Positions 51,482-59,803 of a stretch of 64,000 nucleotides of DNA are shown here, piece by piece. Within the stretch, counting starts at the first letter, position 1, and each line of letters starts with the position of its first letter. Origin of the DNA: Hyphomicrobium sp. D-2 (lineage in GTDB: Bacteria > Pseudomonadota > Alphaproteobacteria > Rhizobiales > Hyphomicrobiaceae); NCBI RefSeq assembly GCF_029872155.1, contig NZ_JARXLA010000008.1, positions 64,501-128,500 of the forward strand. Direction: 5' to 3'. A model generated the notes under the pieces. The model ran no database searches, was not told the origin of the DNA, and worked only from the letters and a program-made list of their open reading frames with translations. The translations under genes and the position numbers were made by a program.

Positions 51482-51560
51482 GCGCCTGAAGGCGCTCCGC
51501 ATATGGGCGGCGCTAAGCGCCGGGTCGCCTTGCGACCTGAGCCCTGCGGGCTGATTTTTC
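51482..51560 (+). terminator. Array of four hairpins after tRNA-Ala
   Basis: Four short GC hairpins follow in a row: GCGCC-TGAA-GGCGC (51482-51495), GGCGC-TAA-GCGCC (51509-51521), GGTCGC-CTT-GCGACC (51523-51537) and AGCCC-TGC-GGGCT (51540-51552). The last is followed by GATTTTTC, a rho-independent terminator. The earlier ones may be processing structures or a mobile repeat. Confidence 0.6.
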
Positions 51561-51577
51561 GAACGCTTCTGCGCACG

Positions 51578-51853
51578 ATGGAAGGCATTCTGAATCAATG
51601 CTTTGCGAACGGCAGCGCCGGCTATCGGCGCGAAATTCTGGCCTATGTGGAACCGTGGTCGAGCCTGCAGACACGGGTCAAGACGCCAACAGTAATCTGG
51701 CCGGGCGGCCACGACAGCTGGACACCGCCGATAATGTCGGAGCGGCTGGCGACGCTGCTGCCGAATGCAGAGCGCCATCTGCTACCTGAGCTTGGCCACT
51801 ACGGCGCGCTGCAACATGCGCTGCATGCGATCTGCGCATACCAACAACGATGA
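51578..51853 (+). pseudogene. C-terminal remnant of an alpha/beta hydrolase
   Basis: The 91-residue reading matches only the end of an alpha/beta hydrolase: VIWPGGHDSWTPP holds the acid residue and LLPELGHYGAL the catalytic His. The nucleophile elbow and the rest of the fold are missing upstream, replaced by the hairpin array after tRNA-Ala. This looks like a truncated gene left at a tRNA 3' end. Confidence 0.65.
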
Positions 51854-52083
51854 TAGAGATCCCGCGAGCGCCGCAATAATCTGCCCGGCATGTGCAGGCT
51901 GGCGGCAGTGCCTGAATGGCTTCAGTGATCTGTCCCAGCCCGAGCCGACAACCCGGCGCGCCCCAAAAGTCACTTTCACACGGATTTGCAGTGCGTTACG
52001 TCGATTCCCACCCATCTTGCGGTGTACTGGCGCTGGAAAGCCGCTAAACTGCCGCTGGGGAACGTCAGGCGAGGAGGGGCAGG

Positions 52084-52485
52084 ATGGCGGGCAATATCGA
52101 TGCAGTTATCGCTGCTTTGCGCGTGGTGCTGGACGCCGCCGAGGAAAGCGAAGAGCCGTTTGTGAAGGTTGAAGCGGCCAACCGCTGGATCAAGCAACTT
52201 CCCGGCACATGGACCGGCCGCTGGCGCAAGCTGATGCTGAAAGGCGATGGCTCCGGTGATGCGCGCCGCGACGAGTTCGTGGGCCACGTGCGCGCCGTGC
52301 TCGCCTTCCTTGAATCGAACAGCAAGGAAACACCGGCCGCACGCAAATGGTGGTCTCTGCGTCGGCGAAGTGCACAGCAGCCTGCAGCCCCCGCCGCAGC
52401 ACAGGCAGCCGCTGCGGCAAAGCCCGCAAAGGCGCGACCGGTGAACCTGCTGCGCGTGCGCAAGCCGATGCCGGGCGTACATTGA
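52084..52485 (+). CDS. Small hypothetical protein with Ala-rich basic tail
   Basis: This 133-residue protein follows a strong GGCGAGGAGGGG ribosome site. The first 90 residues appear helical (VIAALRVVLDAAEESEEPFVKVEAA), then a KWWSLRRRS segment and an Ala/Pro-rich tail ending in KPMPGVH. No family is recognised and it has no signal peptide. It lies between the hydrolase remnant and the formate dehydrogenase gene. Confidence 0.65.
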   Translation: MAGNIDAVIAALRVVLDAAEESEEPFVKVEAANRWIKQLPGTWTGRWRKLMLKGDGSGDARRDEFVGHVRAVLAFLESNSKETPAARKWWSLRRRSAQQPAAPAAAQAAAAAKPAKARPVNLLRVRKPMPGVH

Positions 52486-52790
52486 GAACTGGTTCTCTTT
52501 TTGAGCCGGCGACTTCCCCTCCGGGGGCCATGGCCGCAAATAATCTGCATTCAGATTAAATCATCGCCATCGACTTCATCGTAGAATTGCCACGCTCAGC
52601 ACTTGTCTCCCGCGTGCGGCTGCATACGTCCAATGATGCGCGGGGCGGCTGCCCTTGCCTGTGATCTGGTCGGCCTTGACCCACGCATTACTGGAAGCGC
52701 TCACAGCATCCATCGGACCGCAGGCGTTGCGGCGAACACAGCCATAGCAACGAGACGCTTCCTCAGATCCGAACTCGGAGGATGGCACTC
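52486..52790. other. Gene-free promoter region of formate dehydrogenase
   Basis: No gene is visible. Near its left end (52504-52537) is a partial family B repeat (GCCGGCGACTTCCCC, TCCGGGGGCCATGGCCGC). The rest is the leader of the formate dehydrogenase gene, ending in CGGAGGATGGCACTC. Confidence 0.45.
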
Positions 52791-53996
52791 ATGGCGAAGA
52801 TACTCACCGTTCTTTATCCTGATCCCGTCGACGGGCAGCCGAAATCCTATGCCCGCGACGACATTCCGAAGCTCGATCACTATCCGGGCGGGCAGACCTT
52901 GCCGACGCCGAAGGATATCGACTTCAAGCCTGGCGAGTTGCTAGGCAGCGTTTCGGGCGAACTTGGCCTGCGCAAGTTTCTGGAAGATCAGGGGCACACG
53001 TTTATCGTGACTTCGGACAAGGACGGCCCCAATTCGGTTTTTGAAAAGGAGCTGCCCGACGCGGACATCGTGATCTCGCAACCGTTCTGGCCTGCGTATC
53101 TCACCGAGGAGCGGCTGAAGAAAGCGAAGAAGCTGAAGCTGGCGATCACCGCAGGCATCGGATCGGATCACGTTGATTTAGATGCCGCGATGAAGAACGG
53201 CGTTACCGTTGCGGAGGTGACATATTCAAACTCAATCAGCGTCGCCGAGCATGTGGTGATGATGATCCTATCGCTCGTACGCAATTATCTTCCGTCGTAT
53301 GAATGGGTGAAGAAGGGCGGCTGGAATATCGCCGACTGCGTGGAACGCTCATACGATCTGGAAGGCATGAACGTCGGCACGGTTGGTGCCGGACGCATCG
53401 GGCTGGCGGTGCTGCGCCGCCTGAAACCGTTTGACGTGAAGCTGCACTATACCGATCGACATCGGCTGCCCAAGGAGGTCGAGAAAGAACTTGGCCTGAT
53501 CTATCACAAGGACGTCGAGTCGCTGGTGAAGGTTTGCGATGTGGTGACGATCAACGCACCGCTGCATTCGGAAACCGAGCATCTGTTCGACGCCAAGATG
53601 ATCGGGAAGATGAAGCATGGCGCATACCTCATCAACACGGCACGGGCGAAAATCGTTGACCGTGACGCGGTGGTGAAGGCGCTGGAAAGCGGACAGCTCG
53701 CTGGATACGCAGGCGATGTCTGGTTCCCGCAGCCGGCACCGAAGGATCATCCGTGGCGGAAGATGCCGCATCACGGCATGACGCCCCACATCTCCGGCAC
53801 GTCGCTTTCGGCACAGGCACGTTATGCCGCCGGCACACGCGAAATCCTGGAGAACTACTTCGCTGGCAAACCGATCCGGACCGAGTATCTGATCGTCGAC
53901 AAGGGCAAACTGGCTGGAACGGGCGCGCATTCCTACAGCGGTGGCGATGCGACGAAGGGCGTTGACGAGTCGATCAAGTATCGCAAGAGCGCGTGA
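52791..53996 (+). CDS. fdh: NAD-dependent formate dehydrogenase
   Basis: This metal-free D-2-hydroxyacid-fold enzyme oxidises formate to CO2 with NAD. The 401-residue protein matches the well-known Pseudomonas/Moraxella type almost end to end: GIGSDHVD and TYSNSISVAEH, NAD fold GTVGAGRIG with Asp in YTDRHRLP, catalytic Arg in NTARAK, and catalytic His in TPHISGT. Only two Cys are present. The ATG at 52791 has GGAGG upstream; an ATG three codons earlier overlaps that site. It is a single gene with its own terminator and suggests C1 metabolism or formate detoxification. Confidence 0.95.
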   Translation: MAKILTVLYPDPVDGQPKSYARDDIPKLDHYPGGQTLPTPKDIDFKPGELLGSVSGELGLRKFLEDQGHTFIVTSDKDGPNSVFEKELPDADIVISQPFWPAYLTEERLKKAKKLKLAITAGIGSDHVDLDAAMKNGVTVAEVTYSNSISVAEHVVMMILSLVRNYLPSYEWVKKGGWNIADCVERSYDLEGMNVGTVGAGRIGLAVLRRLKPFDVKLHYTDRHRLPKEVEKELGLIYHKDVESLVKVCDVVTINAPLHSETEHLFDAKMIGKMKHGAYLINTARAKIVDRDAVVKALESGQLAGYAGDVWFPQPAPKDHPWRKMPHHGMTPHISGTSLSAQARYAAGTREILENYFAGKPIRTEYLIVDKGKLAGTGAHSYSGGDATKGVDESIKYRKSA

Positions 53997-54059
53997 TTAC
54001 CGCGAGCATGACGGCAGCACCATTGCAGTGACCTGATGCTCGGGGGCGATAAAAGAAAC

Positions 54060-54095
54060 GGGCGGTGCTGCTCCAAGAGAGTGGCCCGCCTTTTA
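54060..54095 (+). terminator. Terminator of formate dehydrogenase
   Basis: GGGCGG (54060-54065) and CCCGCC (54085-54090) form a stem with a loop of 19 bases that can pair further, followed by TTTT. Confidence 0.6.
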
Positions 54096-54128
54096 TGTTC
54101 TTCGCACCAACTTCACTGGAATCAAGCA

Positions 54129-54184
54129 CCGCGGCCGGCTCCGCGCAGCGGAGTCGCCAGCGCCTAAGCTAAAGTGCCAGCGCC
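54129..54184. repeat. REP-like palindrome, family B
   Basis: This is CGCGGCCGGCTCCGCGCAGC followed by GGAGTCGCCAGCGCC, the same pattern as other family B units but in opposite orientation to that at 44813-44851. A short GCCAGCGCCTTA duplicate follows. It runs into the 3' end of the minus-strand gene at 54185. Confidence 0.6.
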
Positions 54185-54685
54185 TTAGAAAAAGAATCGC
54201 GATGAAAGCGCGAGCGCGGCGAGCGCGAGGGCGCCAAGGAACAGCGCTTCGTTGCGGCGGGCGGCGTGCTCGACGCGGTCGATGTGCAGCTTCAGGCCGC
54301 CCAGCTCCGCCAGCTTGCGGTCCATGTCGACGAACGACTTGTAGGTGACGTTCGAATAGGCCTTGCGGTCGCCTTCCATGCGCTCGATGCGCGTTTTCAG
54401 GTCGCGGCCAGAGCGCTGCAGCTCAGAAATCTTGTAATTGCGCGAATTTTCAAGGCTCTGGTCGAAGGCGGCGAACCGGCGGCTGCGGTTTACCTCTTCG
54501 GTCATCTCGGCAATGGTCGCGCGCGCCTTCTCCAGCTCACGCTCCAGCCGGGCAACGGTGCCATTGATCCGGTCGAACTGCACGGCCGCTTCGGCGACGA
54601 AGCCCTCGTGCGCAATCCACTTTCCACTGGCCTTGCCACCCGTATGGGCAGCAGTGACCGATACAATCCGCTCGCTCTGCAACAC
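54185..54685 (-). CDS. Tail-anchored coiled-coil protein
   Basis: The 166-residue protein has a long heptad-rich coiled coil (about 35-135; LERELEKARATIAEMTEEVN) and a single membrane helix at the very C-terminus (about 147-163), ending FFF. The topology is that of a tail-anchored protein. The start is GTG at 54685, with AAGGGG seven bases upstream. It has no recognisable family; it may be a membrane scaffold. It lies between fdh and dapD. Confidence 0.7.
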   Translation of the reverse strand: MLQSERIVSVTAAHTGGKASGKWIAHEGFVAEAAVQFDRINGTVARLERELEKARATIAEMTEEVNRSRRFAAFDQSLENSRNYKISELQRSGRDLKTRIERMEGDRKAYSNVTYKSFVDMDRKLAELGGLKLHIDRVEHAARRNEALFLGALALAALALSSRFFF

Positions 54686-54861
54686 GACCCAACCCCTTGG
54701 TACGTCTCTTTTCCCGGCACCGATTGGGGTATTATCCGGCGTGAGATTTAATGGGGCGTATCCAATTGATGCAAAAAACGAAACTATTCGTTCGCATTGA
54801 CAGTATTTCCCCCTCGGGCGACAACGCGGACCGCTAACGAAATCTGAACCGAGGGCCCCCG

Positions 54862-55716
54862 ATGTCAGCCAATGTAAACACCGCCGAACTTGCCACCGCC
54901 ATCGACGCCATGTGGGAAGAGCGCGATGGGATCAGCGCCGGCACCACGGGCGTGATCCGCGACACGGTCGAGACAGCCCTCAACCTGCTGGACAAGGGCG
55001 AAGTGCGGGTGGCCGAGAAGGGCGCCGACGGCTGGACGGTCAACCAGTGGCTGAAGAAAGCCGTGCTGCTGTCGTTCCGCCTCAACGACATGGCTGCAAT
55101 CTCCGGCGCACCGGGCGGCGCGAACTGGTGGGACAAGGTGCCCTCGAAGTTTGCTGGCATGACCGATGACGATTTCCGCCGTGCAGGCTTCCGGGCCGTG
55201 CCCGGCAGCATTGTGCGCCGTTCGGCCTATATCGCGCCGACGGTTGTGCTGATGCCGTCGTTCGTGAACCTCGGCGCCTATGTTGACGCAGGCACGATGG
55301 TCGACACCTGGGCGACGGTGGGCTCGTGCGCTCAGATCGGCAAGAACTGCCACATCTCCGGCGGCGCTGGCATTGGCGGCGTGCTTGAGCCGCTGCAGGC
55401 CGGTCCGGTCATCATCGAAGACAACTGCTTCATCGGCGCGCGCGCCGAGGTGGCCGAGGGCGTGATCGTCGGCGAAGGCTCGGTGCTGTCGATGGGCGTT
55501 TATCTCGGTGCTTCGACCACCATCATCGACCGCGCGACCGGTGAGAAGTTCTTCGGCAAGGTGCCGCCGTACTCGGTGGTGGTATCGGGATCGATGGCGG
55601 GCAAGCCGCTGCCGGATGGCACGCCGGGGCCGAACCTCTATTGCGCCGTGATCGTGAAGAAGGTGGACGCCAAGACGCGTTCCAAGACCTCGATCAACGA
55701 ACTGCTGCGCGACTGA
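54862..55716 (+). CDS. dapD: Tetrahydrodipicolinate N-succinyltransferase
   Basis: DapD succinylates tetrahydrodipicolinate in the diaminopimelate/lysine pathway. The 284 residues have a left-handed beta-helix of hexapeptide repeats (about 105-235; [26 protein letters not shown]), with GGVLEP and FIGARAEV, all typical. The ATG follows GAGGG. dapE, the later desuccinylase, lies 1.7 kb downstream on the same strand. Confidence 0.97.
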   Translation: MSANVNTAELATAIDAMWEERDGISAGTTGVIRDTVETALNLLDKGEVRVAEKGADGWTVNQWLKKAVLLSFRLNDMAAISGAPGGANWWDKVPSKFAGMTDDDFRRAGFRAVPGSIVRRSAYIAPTVVLMPSFVNLGAYVDAGTMVDTWATVGSCAQIGKNCHISGGAGIGGVLEPLQAGPVIIEDNCFIGARAEVAEGVIVGEGSVLSMGVYLGASTTIIDRATGEKFFGKVPPYSVVVSGSMAGKPLPDGTPGPNLYCAVIVKKVDAKTRSKTSINELLRD

Positions 55717-55751
55717 TCCGCAGCCGCAAGCCTGCTGCACTAATCAAACTC

Positions 55752-55790
55752 AAACGCCGCGGCATCCGTTGCTGCGGCGTTTGTTGTTTT
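55752..55790 (+). terminator. Terminator of dapD
   Basis: AAACGCCGC (55752-55760) and GCGGCGTTT (55774-55782) are exact complements, followed by GTTGTTTT. The symmetric A and T ends could let it work in both directions. Confidence 0.75.
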
Positions 55791-55828
55791 GGAAGCTGAT
55801 TGAACGGCTGGCGGAGCGGATCTTTCGA

Positions 55829-56224
55829 CTACAGCTCATCCTTTGAGCGTTCGCCGTCCTGTGCCTTCAGCTCGATCTGATACTGCGCGTTGGCGCTCAG
55901 TGTGATTGTGTGGTCGTCGGGACGTGGGCGCCCCACGTTGGTCTGAATGTTGAGGCTTGCAAGCCGGCAACTCGAAGCCAGCGTCGCCATCAAAGCCGTG
56001 CACTCGCGCGCGCTCATGGCGTAGAGCGCCTTGCGCCCCTCCTCCATGGCCGTCTGCTGTTCCGCGAGGCCATCGCTTTTGAGCGGCAGGCGCAGGACAT
56101 ACTGCACCGTTATGGTCGTTGGGCGCTGCAGGAAGTTGCGGGTTTGCGCATCGGCGGGCACCGAAAGCACGGCCAGGGGCAAAAACGCAAGCAAGCGGCC
56201 ATAGGGCAGGGTCGCCACGCGCAT
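55829..56224 (-). CDS. Small secreted protein of unknown function
   Basis: The 131-residue product has a clear signal peptide (about 1-27, cut after PADAQ), then a mature domain with two Cys (REC and SSC regions) and beta-rich segments. The ATG at 56224 has GAGG upstream. It is on the opposite strand to its neighbours dapD and the 56507 gene. No family is recognised. Confidence 0.65.
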   Translation of the reverse strand: MRVATLPYGRLLAFLPLAVLSVPADAQTRNFLQRPTTITVQYVLRLPLKSDGLAEQQTAMEEGRKALYAMSARECTALMATLASSCRLASLNIQTNVGRPRPDDHTITLSANAQYQIELKAQDGERSKDEL

Positions 56225-56506
56225 CGAGAAACCTCATCAAAAAAAGCCGAAGAAAAAAACCTGAGCAATGAAACGGAGGACCACAATAACGCCGATCGCG
56301 GCCGATCTTGAAGTGCCCGACCGATTGAGCCTTAACTGAGGCAGGGACGACACCTCAGGCCCGCCGTAAACCATCGCGCCAGCCTGTCACAATCAAACCC
56401 TGCTGATGCCTTGCAGGCGACGATGTCCGGCTTCTAAAATTCGGCCACCCAGCGCGGACAGGCGCTGGCGGCATATTTTCAAAAAACACATTCCCGGGAG
56501 CGGGCT

Positions 56507-57262
56507 ATGTACCGCAGCCTTTCCAGCGACAAGATCATTGGCACCATCGAAACGCTACAGGCGCGTATCGACGATCGGTTCCCCAACTCAGGGCTGGCCA
56601 CCGTATGCGCCGAGGTGGAGCAGATCGCGCGCCAGACCTCCAAGCGGATCATCGCTGTTTCGCGGCCGATCTGGGGCCTGCGACTGACGCTGCTTGGCCT
56701 GCTGATTGCCGTTGTGCTGACGGCAGTCATGCTGGCGATCGAGGCATCGTCGCTGAAAACATCCGATGAACTGTCGGAGATGATGCAGGGCGTGGACGCG
56801 GGCGTGAACCTCGTCATCGTGCTGGGCGGCGCGGCTTATTTTCTGGCCTCGTTGGAGACGCGCTGGAAGCGGGATCGCGCGCTGAAGGCACTGCATGAGC
56901 TGCGCTCGATCATCCACGTCATCGATATGCATCAGCTTACCAAGGATCCAAGCATGCTGGGCCATATCAGCACGCGGTCGTCGCCCGATCGCCCGCTGAC
57001 GCCATTCATGCTGATGCGCTATCTCGACTATTGTTCGGAGATGCTGTCGCTGACCGCGAAATGCGCAGCGCTTTATGCTGAGAAGCTGAGCGATCCGGTG
57101 GTCGTCGATACGGTTGGCGATGTAGAGCGGCTGACATCCGACCTTTCCAACAAGATCTGGCAGAAGATTACGATTATCGAGGGCCTTGCCCAACCCCATG
57201 CCGGAACTTCAACCGGAGAGCCGGCTGCCGCCGCGCCGACCAACGCATTTGAAAACGCCTGA
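56507..57262 (+). CDS. Membrane protein with coiled-coil ends, unknown function
   Basis: The 251-residue protein has two membrane helices (about 60-82 and 100-118) separated by an acidic loop, with long helical cytoplasmic regions on both sides. The C-terminus is Ala/Pro-rich. A GGGAG site precedes the ATG. It lies between dapD and dapE. I know similar conserved hypothetical proteins in Hyphomicrobiales but no function. Confidence 0.7.
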   Translation: MYRSLSSDKIIGTIETLQARIDDRFPNSGLATVCAEVEQIARQTSKRIIAVSRPIWGLRLTLLGLLIAVVLTAVMLAIEASSLKTSDELSEMMQGVDAGVNLVIVLGGAAYFLASLETRWKRDRALKALHELRSIIHVIDMHQLTKDPSMLGHISTRSSPDRPLTPFMLMRYLDYCSEMLSLTAKCAALYAEKLSDPVVVDTVGDVERLTSDLSNKIWQKITIIEGLAQPHAGTSTGEPAAAAPTNAFENA

Positions 57263-57437
57263 AGCAGACGCCAAATGCTTCCGGGCATGGTGGATGCCCA
57301 CAGCCAAGCCGATCCGGTGTATCCATGCGGGCTTGCGGCCGGGATGTCAGGAACCGCAATAATAGCGAAACGCTTTAGTGATGGTGATTGCTCTGGCAAC
57401 GATCCGCCAGCCGCCACATGCAAGGAATGACCGACAC

Positions 57438-58604
57438 ATGACGACCCCCGCTAACCCGGTAGCATTGGCGCAGGCACTCATCCGCTGCGAAAGCGTAACC
57501 CCGGCTGAGGGCGGCGCGCTGACACTGCTGGAGGGCATCCTTTCCGCTGCGGGCTTTGAGTGCCATCGCATGACGTTTTCGGAACCGGGCTTTGCCGATG
57601 TCGAGAACCTCTATGCGCGGTTCGGAACGTCCGGTCCCAACCTGTGCTTCGCCGGCCATACGGATGTGGTGCCAGCGGGCGATGTGGACGCGTGGACTTC
57701 GCCACCGTTCGCAGCCGAAATCCGCGACGGCATTCTTTACGGGCGCGGCGCTGTCGACATGAAGGGCGAGATCGCGTGCTTCATCGCGGCGGTGCATCGC
57801 ATACTGGCGCGCGGCGACAAGATACCGGGCTCGATATCGCTGCTGATAACCGGCGATGAGGAAGGCGACAGCATCAACGGCACCGCCAAGCTGCTTGGCT
57901 GGTTGAAGGAGCGCGGCGAAATATTGCACGACTGCATCGTCGGCGAACCCTCCAGCAAGGATGTGGTGGGCGACGAGATCAAGATCGGCCGTCGCGGCTC
58001 GCTGAATTGCGAACTGATCGTAGAAGGCAAGCAGGGACACGCCGCCTATCCGCATCTGGCCGACAATCCGGTGCCGAAGATTGCGCGCATGATCGACCGG
58101 CTTTCCGCGCTGGTGCTGGACGAAGGCACGACGCACTTTGAACCATCACGCTTGAACGTCACCGTGATCTCGGTTCCGAACACCGCAACCAACGTGATCC
58201 CCGGACTCGCGCGCGCGCGCTTTAACGTGCGCTACAACGATGCGCACACGCGCCCTGACCTTGAGGCACGACTGCGCGATGTCTGCGACGCGGCGGCGCT
58301 GGAGGTAGACGCGCGCTATACTATCAAATTTTCCGGTACCGGCGATGTGTTCCTGACCCAGACCGGACCGCTGATGGAAACGGCCCAACTTGCAGTGCGT
58401 GAAATAACCGGCGCTGCCCCGCGACTGTCGACCGGTGGCGGCACATCGGACGCGCGCTTCATCAAGGATCATTGTCCGGTCATCGAACTGGGGCTGACGA
58501 ACGCCACCATCCATCAGGTGGACGAGCGCGTACCGGTTGCCGAGCTGGAAACACTGACCCGAATTTATGAGCGCTTCATCACCCTTTATTTTTCGCGCTC
58601 CTGA
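57438..58604 (+). CDS. dapE: Succinyl-diaminopimelate desuccinylase
   Basis: DapE removes succinate from N-succinyl-diaminopimelate. The 388-residue zinc peptidase-fold enzyme has FAGHTDVVPAGD (metal His, Asp), GRGAVDMKGEI, TGDEEGDSI (catalytic Glu and metal Glu) and GGGTSDARF. The ATG at 57438 (MTTPANPVALAQ) matches the family; an upstream in-frame ATG adds 20 residues. With dapD it completes two steps of the succinylase branch. Confidence 0.95.
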   Translation: MTTPANPVALAQALIRCESVTPAEGGALTLLEGILSAAGFECHRMTFSEPGFADVENLYARFGTSGPNLCFAGHTDVVPAGDVDAWTSPPFAAEIRDGILYGRGAVDMKGEIACFIAAVHRILARGDKIPGSISLLITGDEEGDSINGTAKLLGWLKERGEILHDCIVGEPSSKDVVGDEIKIGRRGSLNCELIVEGKQGHAAYPHLADNPVPKIARMIDRLSALVLDEGTTHFEPSRLNVTVISVPNTATNVIPGLARARFNVRYNDAHTRPDLEARLRDVCDAAALEVDARYTIKFSGTGDVFLTQTGPLMETAQLAVREITGAAPRLSTGGGTSDARFIKDHCPVIELGLTNATIHQVDERVPVAELETLTRIYERFITLYFSRS

Positions 58605-58698
58605 TCGAGCCCTTTACGAGGCAAGATCCCCCTACTCAGCGGCATGAATTTCGCTTAAGCTGATTTCTTTATCTTGCGTTTTTCAGGACATTAGATCC

Positions 58699-59064
58699 GT
58701 GTCCAGAATAATTTTTGATATATCCGTGCTGACACGGTGTGAAATGCCGTTGCGCCAGTTTGCTGCCAACTCGCCTGTGTTCTGTAGAAACGACGCGAGC
58801 GCGGCAATGTATATCGTGTGCAGTGGAACCGTTGAAATAACTGACGGTGCTACTCGGCAGTTTCAAATTGGTCCGGGCGAAATTTTCGGCGAGTTGGCCC
58901 TCATGGAAGAGAGTCACCGCCAGGAAAGCGCCACGGCGTGCACGGCGACTGAGGTCGCTGTTGTCGACAGGGCTATGTTCCTGAAGCTGATAGCAACCGA
59001 GCCGGAGCTAGCGTTGCAGATCATGCAGGCCATCGCGGAGCGAGTACGCGACGGCTCTGCGTAA
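58699..59064 (+). CDS. Stand-alone cyclic-nucleotide-binding-like domain
   Basis: This 121-residue protein is a single Crp-like beta-roll: YIVCSGTVEI, then FGELALMEESH in the phosphate-binding cassette. The Arg normally placed before the (S/T)A of that cassette is Glu here (RQESATA), so cyclic-nucleotide binding may be lost or altered. There is no helix-turn-helix. The start is GTG at 58699. It may act as a partner subunit; the target is unknown. Confidence 0.75.
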   Translation: MSRIIFDISVLTRCEMPLRQFAANSPVFCRNDASAAMYIVCSGTVEITDGATRQFQIGPGEIFGELALMEESHRQESATACTATEVAVVDRAMFLKLIATEPELALQIMQAIAERVRDGSA

Positions 59065-59166
59065 TTAGCAGAGCGCCCGCTTCACATCGCGACTGAGTTG
59101 CGGGCACCGAAAGCATACTGGCTGCGGCACCGGCGCGTTGCGGCATCGCACGAACTTGCTGCCGCG

Positions 59167-59790
59167 CTATTCCTTGCGCCGGTCCACCTCTTCGGCCGCG
59201 ATGGTGTAACCGGTGTCAGCAAGTCCTGTGATCGCGGGCTCGGTCGTTATCGTGCCCGTTACCCATACCGGATCAAACTGACCGGCGATTTCGAACCCTT
59301 CCTCAGCCTTCACATAGATGATCTGGTTGGCGGGCGGCGGCGGTACGTGGATGCAGGCGCCGACGAACGGCACCAGCAGAAACTCCTTGATGGTCGTCGC
59401 TTCAAAATCCAGCGGCACGACATAGCCGCCGATGCGCACGCGCTTACCATCCAGCTCCTTCACGACGCGCGGCGGCAGATTGGCGCCGGGCTGACGGCGC
59501 TTCATCGACATGAAGGCGCCCTCCTGATAGCTCGACGGCGGCAGCGGACCTTCATGTTCACCGCCTGCGGGCTGATCAGGCATTGGCGGTTGATTGGCGC
59601 CCTGCGCGTTCATCTCGGCCTGCGGCGTAGCGCCGGAAAAGAACGTCTTGGGCTTGCGCTGCGCAGGGTCGATCGGCGGCATCAACTGCGACCATTTAAG
59701 ATCAACCGGCGCATCCGCACGCACACCCGGCGCAAAAACAACCGGCAGTGCCAGGAATGCCAGCACAGCTGCAGCTAAATGATGCTTCAT
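59167..59790 (-). CDS. DUF3299 periplasmic protein
   Basis: The 207-residue protein has a signal peptide (about 1-25), a Pro/Gln-rich linker, and a DUF3299 domain (about 110-200) with GKRVRIGGYVVPLDFEAT and FVGACIHVPPPPANQ. Proteins of this family are often encoded with DUF2796 (ZrgA-like) proteins and ABC transporters, as here. It is intact, unlike the upstream genes. A link to zinc or metal handling is likely but unproven. Confidence 0.82.
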   Translation of the reverse strand: MKHHLAAAVLAFLALPVVFAPGVRADAPVDLKWSQLMPPIDPAQRKPKTFFSGATPQAEMNAQGANQPPMPDQPAGGEHEGPLPPSSYQEGAFMSMKRRQPGANLPPRVVKELDGKRVRIGGYVVPLDFEATTIKEFLLVPFVGACIHVPPPPANQIIYVKAEEGFEIAGQFDPVWVTGTITTEPAITGLADTGYTIAAEEVDRRKE

Positions 59791-59803
59791 CTCTCACACT
59801 CCA

